63,671 bases of DNA from an uncultured Clostridia bacterium (GCA_947589015.1 CANPZF010000010.1:1-63671); one strand, 5' to 3'; counted from the first letter of the stretch, positions 39,414-50,767 are shown. Notes: generated by a model not told the origin, from the sequence alone. A program made the numbers and translations.

Positions 39414-40265
39414 TTAAATATTAGCTTGCAATTTTGTTGCTTTTATAACATTATTCATAAGCATTGCAACTGTCATTGGTCCTACGCCTCCAGGTACTGG
39501 TGTTATGTAGCTTGCTACTTTTTCAACTTCTTCATAATCAACATCACCAGATATTTTTCCATCTTCATTTCTATTTATTCCTACATCTATTACAACAGCA
39601 CCTTTTTTTACCATTTCTTTTGTTACAAATTTTGACTTTCCAATGGCAACTATTAGTATATCGGCTTTCTTAGTATATTCTTCTATATCAACTGTTTTAG
39701 AATGACAAACTGTGACTGTGGCATTTTTATTTAAACAACACTGTATTAATGGTTTTCCTACAATATTACTTCTTCCTAAAATTACTACATTTTTTCCTTC
39801 TAAATCAATATTATATTCTTCTAACATTTTGATTACACCAAATGGCGTACAAGATACAAAAGTTTCTTGTTCTAATACTAATTTTCCAACATTTATTGGA
39901 TTAAATCCATCAACATCTTTTTTGTAATTTATGGTTCTAAATGCTTCATTTATGTCTAAATGCACTGGTATTGGACTTTGTAATAATATTCCATTTATAT
40001 CTTCTTTATTATTTAATTTTTCTATTAGTTCTATCAATTCTTCTTGTTTAATTTTTTCATCTAATAGATATTCTTCATATTCTATTCCTATTTCTTGACA
40101 TGCTTTGTTTTTATTTTTCACATATATTTTTGATGCTGGATTATCTCCTACCATTATAACTGCTAATTTAGGTGTAATTCCTTTTTGTTTTAGTTCTATA
40201 CATTTTTCTTTTAGTTTTTCCCTTATTTTTTTTGCTAATAAATTTCCCTGTATTACTATTGCCAT
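39414..40265 (-). CDS. folD: Bifunctional methylene-THF dehydrogenase/cyclohydrolase
   Basis: 283 residues. Catalytic Lys lies in YVKNKNKAC, the substrate region is GILLQSPIPVH and DVDGFNP, the NAD(P)-binding motif is ILGRSNIVGKPL, and PVPGGVGPMTVAML closes the protein. It interconverts one-carbon tetrahydrofolates in the cytoplasm. GAGGAA precedes the ATG. Confidence 0.96.
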   Translation of the reverse strand: MAIVIQGNLLAKKIREKLKEKCIELKQKGITPKLAVIMVGDNPASKIYVKNKNKACQEIGIEYEEYLLDEKIKQEELIELIEKLNNKEDINGILLQSPIPVHLDINEAFRTINYKKDVDGFNPINVGKLVLEQETFVSCTPFGVIKMLEEYNIDLEGKNVVILGRSNIVGKPLIQCCLNKNATVTVCHSKTVDIEEYTKKADILIVAIGKSKFVTKEMVKKGAVVIDVGINRNEDGKISGDVDYEEVEKVASYITPVPGGVGPMTVAMLMNNVIKATKLQANI

Positions 40266-40348
40266 TTTTACAATTATTCCTCTTTTCTCTATCTAAAACT
40301 TGATTTATATTCTACATTAAATTGCATCAAAAATCAATATGCATTTTA

Positions 40349-40838
40349 TTTTAGTTTCGATATTTTTTGTAACTTTGGCATTTCTTACTTTTTATTCTAC
40401 AACACGGTGGTATATAGTATATATTTAGTTGATAAACCAATGCTTGATTGGAATGAAAAATAGAAATTCTTATATACAAAATTGAGGGATGTTCACGGAA
40501 AAATGATTATTAATATATTCTTTTTCTTTACACGCCTCGGCTTGATACATGACTTAGAAATTCTTGATAAAATCAATCAGCGCCCTCGTGAGGCGAGATT
40601 CCCTAATTGATTTTATTTAGAATTTCTACAGTCATTCCACGGCACATTCGTCGTTTCATTCAAAAGAATATATTAATAATCATTTTGGTCTGAGTGAAAG
40701 AGGTTCAATTTTGTATATTAGAATTTCTTTTTGAATGAAATGAACAAATTGATTTATCAACTAAATATATACTATATACCACCGTGTTGTAGAATAAAAA
40801 GTAAGAAATGCCAAAGTTACAAAAAATGCAAAACTTAA
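40349..40838. mobile_element. Long-palindrome element family C, full 490-bp copy
   Basis: The left arm (TTAGTTTCGATATTTTTT, then TATTCTACAACACGGTGG, GTTGATAAACCAATG, GATTATTAATATATTC) is matched in reverse by the right arm all the way to 40838. The centre is a separate GC-richer hairpin with GATAAAATCAATCAG ... TAATTGATTTTATT around CCCTCGTGAGGCGAG. The 23701 copy has the same ends but lacks most of the right arm and the centre. No ORF longer than ~60 codons fits. It fills the 583-bp gap between folD and the small gene at 40849. Confidence 0.72.
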
Positions 40839-40848
40839 AGCACTTTAT

Positions 40849-41094
40849 TTAAATTTCAGATGTTCCAATTTTATATTCAATGTCCTCCATAAATGGAAAC
40901 ATTTCTTTTACTCTTTTTAAAGTTAACATTAGCATTCTTGGTTGAGGATTTTTCTTATGCTCAGTTAACAATTTTTGAGTATAACAATTCTCTGCTGTTT
41001 TAAATAGTAAATATCTATTTCCAACATATGTGTAATATATTTGATATCCATTTTTCAAATCTTCCCACATTTTTTCAAAAGTATAATCTTCCAT
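40849..41094 (-). CDS. Small protein, unknown
   Basis: 81 residues, soluble and aromatic-rich (FEKMWEDLKNGYQIYYTYV, GNRYLLFKTAENCYTQKLL). No known motif. AGGAGAGAAG precedes the ATG, supporting translation. It ends inside the flank of the palindromic element and lies 17 bp downstream of ligA, probably on the same transcript. Confidence 0.6.
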   Translation of the reverse strand: MEDYTFEKMWEDLKNGYQIYYTYVGNRYLLFKTAENCYTQKLLTEHKKNPQPRMLMLTLKRVKEMFPFMEDIEYKIGTSEI

Positions 41095-41110
41095 TGGCTT
41101 CTCTCCTATC

Positions 41111-43114
<2,004 letters not shown>

Positions 43115-43223
43115 CTATTTTTTCCTTTCTCAGCTTCACTAAAAATCATTATTAGAATTAAAAATTTATTCTTTGTTTTCTACACATTTTCTTCTATTAT
43201 TATATACAAATAACTAAAAAAAA

Positions 43224-43249
43224 TAAAGGAATTTAACAAAATTCCTTTA
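43224..43249 (-). terminator. Terminator of the variable prepilin-like gene
   Basis: TAAAGGAATTT and AAATTCCTTTA pair and are followed on the minus strand by ATTTTTTTTAGTT. Confidence 0.8.
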
Positions 43250-43280
43250 TAAATCTACATTAGCTTAATCTTTTGTACCA

Positions 43281-43297
43281 TTGCTGCTTCGCAGCAA
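43281..43297 (-). promoter_or_regulatory. Small GC hairpin just downstream of the putative DGR variable region
   Basis: TTGCTGC, GAA, GCAGCAA form a 7-bp stem about 15 bases after the stop codon of the 43312 gene. DGR variable regions are characteristically followed by such a short hairpin, which is needed for retrohoming. It is not a terminator, since no T-run follows. Confidence 0.55.
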
Positions 43298-43311
43298 TTT
43301 ACTTGAATACA

Positions 43312-44577
43312 TTATATTTCTAATTCATATGGGTTATTACTCGTTCCATCTCCCCCACTTTTTATCTTGACTTTATATGATAGAAGGAAAACAGGGCGAA
43401 AACCCTTCGAATAACTATTGCTAGACGCGCGGTCGTCTTCGTTCACATAGCACAAATCGTAGACGTAGGTGGCATTACCATGGAAAACGTCCACATAGCG
43501 CACCATGAAGTGCGTACTATCCCATTGAGCTTTTGCAAAGCGAGAGGCCAGCCAAGTATATGAAGTTGCATTTAAACCTAATTTTCTTAATTGACCAGTG
43601 GTACTATCTGCATCTTCTTCATAATTAGTATCAGTATTTTTTAATTTACCCTTCAGATTATAAGTTGTAAAATATTCATATGTTGTATCTCCTTCAGAAG
43701 GATACATAGGTGCTACATCATCTAATTGAAATTTTCCATCTTTTAATGTTGCTATACTTCCTAAACTTCTTGCATCTATTGCTATTTTATTTCCATCTGT
43801 TCCATCCATTTTGTCTGTTTCTGACATATGTTTTCTTGCTTCTTCATTTAATGTACCTACTGCTTTATTATATGATGCTGCTGCCTTTTTGAAATTATCA
43901 TTTACATTAGCAGAACCTTCATAAGCAAAATCTGATGCTTGAACATTAGGATCTTCAGATCCTAATGTTACTTTTCCTACATTATCTGCTGATATTATTT
44001 GTAATCCGTGTTTTTCATCATTATAAAATACTCTACATAGTATTCCATTATATTTTACATATGGACTTTTTTTATAATATTCATCAGCTTCTGGATCTAT
44101 TTGTAATACTTCTTTTGCTAAATTTTCTTCTGTTGGTGGTGTTGGTGTATCTCCCTGTTTATTTGTTGGTCCTTTTATTTCTCCTGTTTTCCCATCTACT
44201 GTATATACATTTCCACTTGGGAATGTTACTTCTATTGGATTAGAACTTTCTTTTACTTGTACTTTTGGATTTTGTTTCTTTAACTCATCTTCTAAGTCCT
44301 TTGCTGTTATTTCTCCTGTATAATCTCCTTTTTCATATTTTTTTGATTTTGCTGCATTAAATGATAATTTTAATTCTTCTTTTTCTGTTTCCTCTGTTGT
44401 TCTTTCTCCTGCTTTTGTTGCTTGGTTTAATATTCCATTCTCTCCAGTTAATGTTGCTATACTTACTGCTGCTAAGATTAGCAAAACAATTATTGTTATA
44501 ACTAATGCTATTAATGTTATGCCCTTATTTTCTTTTCTTTCTTTCATTCTCAATTTCATTTTTTTCTTTTCTTTCAT
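43312..44577 (-). CDS. Prepilin-like surface protein with a DGR-type variable C-terminus
   Basis: About 421 residues from the ATG at 44577 (AGGAGG upstream). A basic leader is followed by a class III-like prepilin signal, KENKGITLIALVITIIV, that would be cleaved at KG|I, and by a membrane helix and an extended coil (TGENGILNQATKAG). A central domain follows. The last ~75 residues (WLASRFAKAQWDSTHF, VRYVDVFHG, GFRPVF) have the pattern W-L-A-S-R ... V-R-x-V ... R-P-V seen in C-type-lectin-fold DGR targets. The DNA of this end is strikingly GC-rich (CTG GCC, CGC, GTG CGC, GAC GAC CGC GCG) for this genome. A hairpin follows the stop. No reverse transcriptase or template repeat lies in the window. 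Confidence 0.75.
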   Translation of the reverse strand: MKEKKKMKLRMKERKENKGITLIALVITIIVLLILAAVSIATLTGENGILNQATKAGERTTEETEKEELKLSFNAAKSKKYEKGDYTGEITAKDLEDELKKQNPKVQVKESSNPIEVTFPSGNVYTVDGKTGEIKGPTNKQGDTPTPPTEENLAKEVLQIDPEADEYYKKSPYVKYNGILCRVFYNDEKHGLQIISADNVGKVTLGSEDPNVQASDFAYEGSANVNDNFKKAAASYNKAVGTLNEEARKHMSETDKMDGTDGNKIAIDARSLGSIATLKDGKFQLDDVAPMYPSEGDTTYEYFTTYNLKGKLKNTDTNYEEDADSTTGQLRKLGLNATSYTWLASRFAKAQWDSTHFMVRYVDVFHGNATYVYDLCYVNEDDRASSNSYSKGFRPVFLLSYKVKIKSGGDGTSNNPYELEI

Positions 44578-44875
44578 CTTCAAAATTCCTCCTTTTATTC
44601 TTATGTTTTTTTATACAAACTTTTATTTAAGTTTTACATTTTCTTTAGTTTACCCCCTTTTTAATATTTTTATTTCAATTATTCCATAAGATGTTCTTTA
44701 TTTACATTTATAAAACAATTTTTTAAACTACATTTCATAAAATTTTTTAATTCTTTTACATATTTTCTGATTTTTAGCAATTTTATACTATCATAACCGC
44801 AATTATTTTGCAACTATTTTTCGGTGCATATTTATTTTTTTTTATATTATAAAATAATTGCAGGAGGACAATTAT

Positions 44876-45076
44876 ATGAACAAATTAAAAATTCCAGAAA
44901 ACCATAGTGGAATAAGTAAAACTTTACGTTTGCCTGAAAATATTGTTGATGAAATTCAAAACTTAGCTGACTTAAAAAACTTATCTTTTAATAAAACCAT
45001 TATTTCATTATTAGAATTTAGTTTAGCTAATTTAGATGAACAAGATAGATTAAAATTAGATAAACTAAATGTTTAA
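44876..45076 (+). CDS. Small ribbon-helix-helix-like protein
   Basis: 66 residues from the ATG at 44876 (CAGGAGGAC upstream). GISKTLRLPENIVDEIQ followed by NLADLKNLSFNKTIISLLE has the beta-strand plus two-helix layout of Arc/CopG-type DNA-binding proteins. No partner toxin is adjacent. The 298 bases to the 43312 gene start are very AT-rich (ATTATAAAAT near 44843 may be a -10) and hold nothing else I can support. Confidence 0.65.
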   Translation: MNKLKIPENHSGISKTLRLPENIVDEIQNLADLKNLSFNKTIISLLEFSLANLDEQDRLKLDKLNV

Positions 45077-45146
45077 TAGTAACACATATTACTTAATTAT
45101 TTTTTCAAATCTTTGCATCACTTAATTTTTATATACAAATACTTAT

Positions 45147-45200
45147 AAAAATAAACCTCTAAATATTAAATTTTTACTTAATATTTAGAGGTTTATTTTA
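45147..45200. terminator. Bidirectional terminator between the RHH and cmk-like genes
   Basis: AAAATAAACCTCTAAATATTA pairs with its reverse complement across a short AT loop; the right arm includes the stop codon of the cmk-like gene. Confidence 0.82.
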
Positions 45201-45755
45201 CTCATCTAACCATTTAAAATATTCACTTTTTATTTTATCTGCTACTTCTTTTGGTGTATAATTAGTTGTATCTATAACTAAATCATAATTAGATTCATCT
45301 TCTTTTCTAACTCCATACAAATTAAAATATCTTTCGTTTTCAAGTTTATATCTCTTTTCCATATCTTGTTTTTGTTCTTCAATTGTTTCAAAATTCTCTG
45401 AACTTTTTCTGTCCAAATCATAAAATGCCCTTTTAGCTGCAACATCTATATCTACTTTTAAATATACCTTAAAGGATTCTGGTACCGCATACCAACCCAA
45501 ACGTGCATCAATAATAAAATTATCGTGCTTCTTGGCATATTCAGTTGCACTATATTCTATTTTTTTATCTATTTCTGGATGTTCTTTAACATATATATTA
45601 AAGGTTGTAACATCCATTCCCATTTCTTTAGCTAATTTTCTGAAATAGTCACCATTTTTATATATTCCAAATTTTAATTCTTCCATTAATATTTTTGAAA
45701 CAGTTCCTTTTCCACTGGCCAGTTCTCCACCCATTGAAATAATATGTTTTTTCAT
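45198..45755 (-). CDS. Cytidylate kinase-like P-loop kinase
   Basis: 185 residues. The P-loop is GGELASGKGTVSK and an IIDARLGWYAVP strand follows, as in the archaeal-type cytidylate kinase-like family (Cmk2), which transfers phosphate to (d)CMP; the exact substrate is not certain. It lies 12 bp downstream of rpoZ in the yicC-remA-rpoZ operon. Confidence 0.78.
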   Translation of the reverse strand: MKKHIISMGGELASGKGTVSKILMEELKFGIYKNGDYFRKLAKEMGMDVTTFNIYVKEHPEIDKKIEYSATEYAKKHDNFIIDARLGWYAVPESFKVYLKVDIDVAAKRAFYDLDRKSSENFETIEEQKQDMEKRYKLENERYFNLYGVRKEDESNYDLVIDTTNYTPKEVADKIKSEYFKWLDE

Positions 45756-45766
45756 AAAAACTCCTT

Positions 45767-45970
45767 TTAGTTTTGCTCATTTTTTTGTATAACTACTTTC
45801 CCCTCTGCTATTTCGTTTGCAGCTAAAGTTACTGGAGACTCTTCTTTAACACTTGTTTTTGCTTTGTCTCCACTAGCAATTTGTCTTGCTCTTCTTGCAG
45901 TTGCTATTACTAATTCATATCTATTGTCTGCTTTCTTCAATAATTCACCAACAGTTGGTTTTACCATCAT
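45767..45970 (-). CDS. rpoZ: RNA polymerase omega subunit
   Basis: 67 residues. VGELLKKADNRYELVIATARRARQI (given here in part: NRYELVIATARRARQI) is the omega signature binding the beta' C-terminus, followed by SPVTLAANEIAEGKV. AAGGAGTG precedes the start. It is 6 bp after remA. Confidence 0.95.
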   Translation of the reverse strand: MMVKPTVGELLKKADNRYELVIATARRARQIASGDKAKTSVKEESPVTLAANEIAEGKVVIQKNEQN

Positions 45971-45976
45971 TTTAAA

Positions 45977-46267
45977 TCACTCCTTACTTTTAGTAACTTC
46001 TGGTATTTGTTTATTTAAATCTTCTTGAGATATTGTTTTATCAATTCTTCCACCAACAGTTTCTGGTTGAACTGCTGATAATATAATATGACCTGAATCC
46101 ATTATTAAAACAGCTCTTGTCCTTCTTCCATATGTTGCATCTACAGCTGTTTTGTTATCTTTAGCTTCTTGTACCATTCTTTTAATAGGAGCCGATTCTG
46201 GGCTTACTATAGCTACAATTCTTTCGGCTGAAACAATATTTCCGAATCCTATGTTTACTAATTGCAT
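45977..46267 (-). CDS. remA: RemA-like regulator (DUF370)
   Basis: 96 residues. [26 protein letters not shown] and [14 protein letters not shown] are the family hallmarks. In Bacillus RemA forms DNA-binding rings that activate biofilm genes. GAAAGGAT precedes the ATG. In many Firmicutes gmk follows here; in this window rpoZ follows directly. Confidence 0.94.
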   Translation of the reverse strand: MQLVNIGFGNIVSAERIVAIVSPESAPIKRMVQEAKDNKTAVDATYGRRTRAVLIMDSGHIILSAVQPETVGGRIDKTISQEDLNKQIPEVTKSKE

Positions 46268-46281
46268 ATAACCAATCCTTT

Positions 46282-47157
46282 CTACTCGATATTTTGTATT
46301 TGTTCTCTTATGTTTTCTAATTGTGTTTTTATGTCAATTACACCATTTGTAATTTCTAAATTGTTAGCTTTAGATCCTATTGTATTAGTCTCTCTATTCA
46401 TCTCTTGAAGCATAAAGTCTATTTTTTTTCCTATTGCCCCTTCTGAATTCAATAGTTGTTTAAATTGCAAGATGTGACTTTCTAATCTTGTTACTTCTTC
46501 TTCTATAGAACATTTATCAGCATATATTACAACTTCTTGAGCCAATCTTGCTTCATCTATTTCCTGATCTTGTAATAATAATTTTATTCTCCCTTTTAAT
46601 TTTACTACATATTCTTCAATAAGTCCAGTAGAAATTGCAGATATTTTTCTAACTTTTGTCCCTATTTCTTCAATTCTTTGTATTAAATCTTCTACAATTT
46701 TATTTCCTTCTATTTCTCTCATACTTGCCAATTCCTGTGAAGCAACTGATACTGCCTGTATCAATTCATTTTTTAAGCTTTCATTTTCTTGTTGATTTTC
46801 TATTTTTAATACTTCTGGTAACTTTGAAATTTCAGTAACTTGTATATCAGAAAGTAACCCCTCCTCACTTGCTAGCTCCTTCAATTCTTTAATATAAATT
46901 TTCGCCAATTCTTTATTTAAAATAATCTGTTTACCTTCTGTACTGCTGTCATTAAAAGTAATAAACACTTCTATTTTTCCTCTTTTTATATATTGTGAAA
47001 TTTCCCTTTTTACTTCTTCTTCTAAATAACTTAATGTCCTTGGCATCTTCACTGAAATATCTAGATATCTATGATTTACACTTTTTATTTCAACTTGATA
47101 TTGTCTAGTTTCATTAGTTATATTTGATTTTCCATATCCTGTCATACTTTTAATCAT
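46282..47157 (-). CDS. yicC: YicC family endoribonuclease
   Basis: 291 residues. It opens [10 protein letters not shown] and contains [18 protein letters not shown] and the C-terminal block [14 protein letters not shown] then [15 protein letters not shown]. YicC proteins are RNA-binding endoribonucleases. It starts four bases downstream of the membrane protein gene and precedes remA by 14 bp. Confidence 0.94.
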   Translation of the reverse strand: MIKSMTGYGKSNITNETRQYQVEIKSVNHRYLDISVKMPRTLSYLEEEVKREISQYIKRGKIEVFITFNDSSTEGKQIILNKELAKIYIKELKELASEEGLLSDIQVTEISKLPEVLKIENQQENESLKNELIQAVSVASQELASMREIEGNKIVEDLIQRIEEIGTKVRKISAISTGLIEEYVVKLKGRIKLLLQDQEIDEARLAQEVVIYADKCSIEEEVTRLESHILQFKQLLNSEGAIGKKIDFMLQEMNRETNTIGSKANNLEITNGVIDIKTQLENIREQIQNIE

Positions 47158-47161
47158 TTTA

Positions 47162-47806
47162 TTACCTCTTTTTATTTTGTTTTTTATTATTTGAATTTTT
47201 CTTTTTATTTAATACTTTCTCTTTTTCTTGTATATCTATTTTCTCATTTTGCTTAGAATTATTTTGCTTTTCTTTATTCTCTCCATTTTTCTTTGTAGCT
47301 TCTTTTTTTATTGGTTCATCTTTTTTTACAATTTCTGATATATCACTAAATTGCCTTAAATAATCTCTTCTACCTTTAGTATAAATAATTATACATTTAA
47401 GTACAAAATATATTCCTATTATATATGAAGACGTTAGTAAATATAACATAAAGTTATAATTAAACATAGTTATTACATGCATAATTGAGAGTGTGTGGAA
47501 TGACATAAATATGGATTCAATTGCTGGTATAGCTAATTTTCCACTGTCCTTTTTATATGCCTTTTCTAGAATTACTATTCCTATTACTAAAAATGTGCCT
47601 GAAAATACTTTTAAATCTTCTATTAATCTTTCTTGTTTCATTTTATAATTTGCAAGATTTAAAATAGCAAAATATGTCATTACAAATATAGCTATTAAAA
47701 GATTTTTAAAAATTTGCTTCAATATATCTTGCGACACTTCTTTGGGAATTTTTTTAGAATTACTAGTATCTATTTCATCTTTTGATTGTTTTACATTATT
47801 TTTCAT
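47162..47806 (-). CDS. Membrane protein, unknown
   Basis: 214 residues from the ATG at 47806 (TAGGAGG 13 bases upstream; the longer TTG-start frame runs through that site and is unlikely). Four hydrophobic segments lie between residues ~35 and 155, followed by a strongly charged tail rich in Lys, Asn and Glu (KKNGENKEKQNNSKQNEK). No recognised family. It lies between rsmE and yicC on the same strand. Confidence 0.65.
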   Translation of the reverse strand: MKNNVKQSKDEIDTSNSKKIPKEVSQDILKQIFKNLLIAIFVMTYFAILNLANYKMKQERLIEDLKVFSGTFLVIGIVILEKAYKKDSGKLAIPAIESIFMSFHTLSIMHVITMFNYNFMLYLLTSSYIIGIYFVLKCIIIYTKGRRDYLRQFSDISEIVKKDEPIKKEATKKNGENKEKQNNSKQNEKIDIQEKEKVLNKKKNSNNKKQNKKR

Positions 47807-47851
47807 ATTTATTTTGTTTCCTCCTAAACACAAATAGTCTCAAGTTTAACA

Positions 47852-48601
47852 TTATTGCCATTCATACATAATATTGCTCAATATATTTAAAGCTACTGTT
47901 TCTGTTCTTAAAATTCTCTTTCCTAGAGTTACTATTTTTGCACCAGCCTGCTTTAACATTTCTACTTCTTGCTCCTCTAATCCACCTTCTGGTCCTATTA
48001 CAATTCCTATTCTTATAGCTTTATCTAAATTTTGTTCCTTTAATTTTATTAACTCTTGTTTTAATGTATTTTTTTGTTCTTTTTCATAAGCTACTAATAC
48101 TATATCATAAACTTCACATATATTACAAATATTTTTTATATTACTTATTTCATTTATTTTTGGAATAACTCCTCTTTCACATTGTTTTGCAGCCACTTCA
48201 GATATTTTTTGCCATCTTTCAATTTTTTTATTTTTATCTTTTTCCGTTAACTTTACAACACATCTTTTCATTTCTACAGGTGTTATATCAAATACTCCCA
48301 GTTCAACAGATTTTTGTATTATTAATTCCATTTTGTCTGATTTTGGAAGTCCTTGAAATATTGTAACATTTATATTAGATTCTGTTTCATTTTCTGATAT
48401 TTTTTGTATATTACATATTATTTTTTCTTGTTCTAATCTCTCTATTTTACAAGTATATTCTTTCATTTGATTTTTATTGCATACTTGTATTTCTTCTCCA
48501 ATTTTTGCTCTTAATACATTTTTTATATGATTTACATCTTCTCCTATAATTTCAATTTTATTTTCTGTTATTTGATTGTCTGCAACAAAAAATCTAGGCA
48601 T
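47852..48601 (-). CDS. rsmE: 16S rRNA m3U1498 methyltransferase RsmE
   Basis: 249 residues. An N-terminal PUA-like part (MPRFFVADNQI, HIKNVLRAKIGEEI) is followed by the SPOUT domain with IGPEGGLEEQEVEML and LGKRILRTETVAL, which form the trefoil-knot SAM site. AAAGGAG precedes the ATG. Confidence 0.96.
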   Translation of the reverse strand: MPRFFVADNQITENKIEIIGEDVNHIKNVLRAKIGEEIQVCNKNQMKEYTCKIERLEQEKIICNIQKISENETESNINVTIFQGLPKSDKMELIIQKSVELGVFDITPVEMKRCVVKLTEKDKNKKIERWQKISEVAAKQCERGVIPKINEISNIKNICNICEVYDIVLVAYEKEQKNTLKQELIKLKEQNLDKAIRIGIVIGPEGGLEEQEVEMLKQAGAKIVTLGKRILRTETVALNILSNIMYEWQ

Positions 48602-48614
48602 AAAACTCTCCTTT

Positions 48615-50057
48615 CTAAGTTTCTATCCATACTGATACTGATTTTTCTTTTACTTTAAACATTCCTTCACCTTGACTATCTATTTCCACTATTTCTTCAC
48701 AGTTATTTAATGCATCTATAAATCTTTTCCCTGCAAATTTTTCTCCTATATACATTTTCTTTTCATCATCTTTTTTATTAGAAATAATAACAGCTAAGCC
48801 AGACTTAATATATTCATCTGTTCCTTCTCTAGTCCAACCTACACAATTAGGATTATCAAAATAATCTATTTGATTTCCATATGCTTTTTCTTTTCTCAGT
48901 TTCATCAATATTTCCAAGTCCTTAGTTGGTTCAATACCACTATATGGTATTCCATAAAAATCACCATAAAATACACATGGATACCCCTGATTTCTTAATA
49001 AAATTAATGCATATGCACTTTGCTTAAACCAAGGTTTCACAAAACTTTCTAAACTTTGACTTGGTTGTGTATCATGATTATCTACAAAAGTAACTGCTTT
49101 TTGTGGATTATCTTTTACTAGAGTTCTTTCAAATATTTTAGTCAAATCATAATTTTCATCTTTTGATGCTATGCTTAAATTGTAATGAAGTGGAACATCA
49201 AATAAGCAAATTTGTCCTTCTGTTTCTGTGATATATCGATGTAATTTTGATACATCTCCACTCCAATATTCGCCAACTGTATATAATTCCTTTTTTGTTT
49301 CTTCTCTTAATTTTTTAATCCAATCTTTATAAAAATGCATATTTATATGTTTTACTGCATCTAAACGAAAACCATCAACTTTAGTTTCTTCTAAATACCA
49401 TTTTGCCCACTTATAACATTCTTCTATTACCTCTTTGTTTGTAAAATCTATATCTGCTCCCATTAAATAGTCATAATTTCCATATTCTTCATCTACCGTA
49501 TCATCCCAACTTTTGTCTTTAAATTTAAATATTGAATGTTCCTTAGTTGCATCATTATAATCTATACCATCAAAATGTGTCCAATTCCATTCAAAATCTG
49601 AATATTTTTTCTTTCTATTTGGAAATGTAAATTTAGTTGCTACTTTTACCGTTTCTTGTTCAGAAGTTTGTATATTATGATTAGCCCAATCTACTCTTGT
49701 TGCTGGAATTGTTTGTAACATGTCTGCTCCCATTTTGTGATTTAACACTATATCAGCATATGAAAATATCCCTTCTTGTTTTAATGTTGCTATACAATTT
49801 ATATATTCATCTTTTGAACCATATTTAGTTTTTATACTACCTTTTTGGTCAAACTCTCCTAAATCATATAAATCATACACTCCATATCCAACTTCATCCT
49901 TTCCTCCAATGCCTTTATATGCTGGTGGCAACCACAATGCAGTTACTCCTATATTAGATAATTTTTTTGCATTTTGTGCAATTATATTCCATAGATTTTG
50001 CTTGCAGTCCAAATACCATTCAAAATATTGCATCATTATTCCATTTATTTCTTTCAC
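48615..50057 (-). CDS. Cytoplasmic alpha-amylase (GH13)
   Basis: 480 residues, like the AmyS/AmyA GH13_5 enzymes. It begins IMMQYFEWYLDC and has LPPAYKG, DIVLNHKMGAD, the nucleophile Asp in DGFRLDAVKHI (~232), the acid Glu in VGEYWSGD (~261) and the transition-state Asp in FVDNHDTQ (~326). There is no signal peptide, so it acts on internal glucans such as glycogen. The start is GTG at 50057 (AAAAAGGAAG upstream); an ATG seven codons on is possible. Confidence 0.92.
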   Translation of the reverse strand: MKEINGIMMQYFEWYLDCKQNLWNIIAQNAKKLSNIGVTALWLPPAYKGIGGKDEVGYGVYDLYDLGEFDQKGSIKTKYGSKDEYINCIATLKQEGIFSYADIVLNHKMGADMLQTIPATRVDWANHNIQTSEQETVKVATKFTFPNRKKKYSDFEWNWTHFDGIDYNDATKEHSIFKFKDKSWDDTVDEEYGNYDYLMGADIDFTNKEVIEECYKWAKWYLEETKVDGFRLDAVKHINMHFYKDWIKKLREETKKELYTVGEYWSGDVSKLHRYITETEGQICLFDVPLHYNLSIASKDENYDLTKIFERTLVKDNPQKAVTFVDNHDTQPSQSLESFVKPWFKQSAYALILLRNQGYPCVFYGDFYGIPYSGIEPTKDLEILMKLRKEKAYGNQIDYFDNPNCVGWTREGTDEYIKSGLAVIISNKKDDEKKMYIGEKFAGKRFIDALNNCEEIVEIDSQGEGMFKVKEKSVSVWIET

Positions 50058-50090
50058 TTTTAATATCTTCCTTTTTTATTAAAATTCCTA

Positions 50091-50188
50091 GCCAAAGGAG
50101 GCGAACTTGCCAAAGGGGACGCTCTTAAATGGCAACTTAAAAGTTGCCATTTAAGAGCGTCCCCTTTGGCAAGTTCGCCTCCTTTGGC
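50091..50188. repeat. Extended REP-like palindrome (98 bp)
   Basis: GCCAAAGGAGGCGAACTTGC on the left and its exact complement on the right enclose the standard pair GCCAAAGGGGACGCTC/AAATGGCAAC. The palindrome is essentially perfect and is followed by a partial further unit, GAGTGTCCCCATTAGCAA. It lies between the rubrerythrin stop codon and the amylase start. Confidence 0.8.
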
Positions 50189-50215
50189 AAGAGTGTCCCC
50201 ATTAGCAATTTCTCT

Positions 50216-50767
50216 TTATTTAGAAAAATACCTCTTTAATAGTCCATCAAAGCCTTTTCCATGTCTTGCTTCATCTTTACACATTTCATGAACTGTATCA
50301 TGTATTGCATCATATCCTAATTCTTTAGCTCTAGTAGCCAACTCTTTTTTACCTTTACATGCTCCACATTCTGCTTCTGCTCTTAATCTTACATTTTTTT
50401 CTGTATCTGGATATACAATCTCGCCTAATAATTCAGCAAATTTTGCTGCATGCTCTGCTTCTTCCCAGGCATATCTTTTAAATGCTTCTGCTATTTCTGG
50501 ATATCCATCTCTATCTGCTTGTCTGCTCATTGCAATATACATTCCTACCTCTGTACATTCGCCCATAAAGTTGTCTTTTAATCCTTTTACAACTTCTTCA
50601 TCTAATCCTTTTGCAACTCCTATTACATGTTCATCTACATATTGTTTTTCTGCAGATTCAACTCTTTCTTCAAACATTTCTTTTCCTACTCCACATTGTG
50701 GACATCTTTCTGGAGCTTCTTCTCCAAAGTGAATATATCCACATACTTTACATACATATGTTTTCAT
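50216..50767 (-). CDS. Rubrerythrin with N-terminal rubredoxin (reverse rubrerythrin)
   Basis: 183 residues. The N-terminal rubredoxin knuckles are [10 protein letters not shown] and CPQCGVG, and the ferritin-like diiron domain has the paired helices with [16 protein letters not shown] and [10 protein letters not shown]. The domain order (rubredoxin first) is the clostridial reverse rubrerythrin type, an NADH-linked peroxidase protecting anaerobes from oxidative stress. GGGAGG precedes the ATG. Confidence 0.93.
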   Translation of the reverse strand: MKTYVCKVCGYIHFGEEAPERCPQCGVGKEMFEERVESAEKQYVDEHVIGVAKGLDEEVVKGLKDNFMGECTEVGMYIAMSRQADRDGYPEIAEAFKRYAWEEAEHAAKFAELLGEIVYPDTEKNVRLRAEAECGACKGKKELATRAKELGYDAIHDTVHEMCKDEARHGKGFDGLLKRYFSK

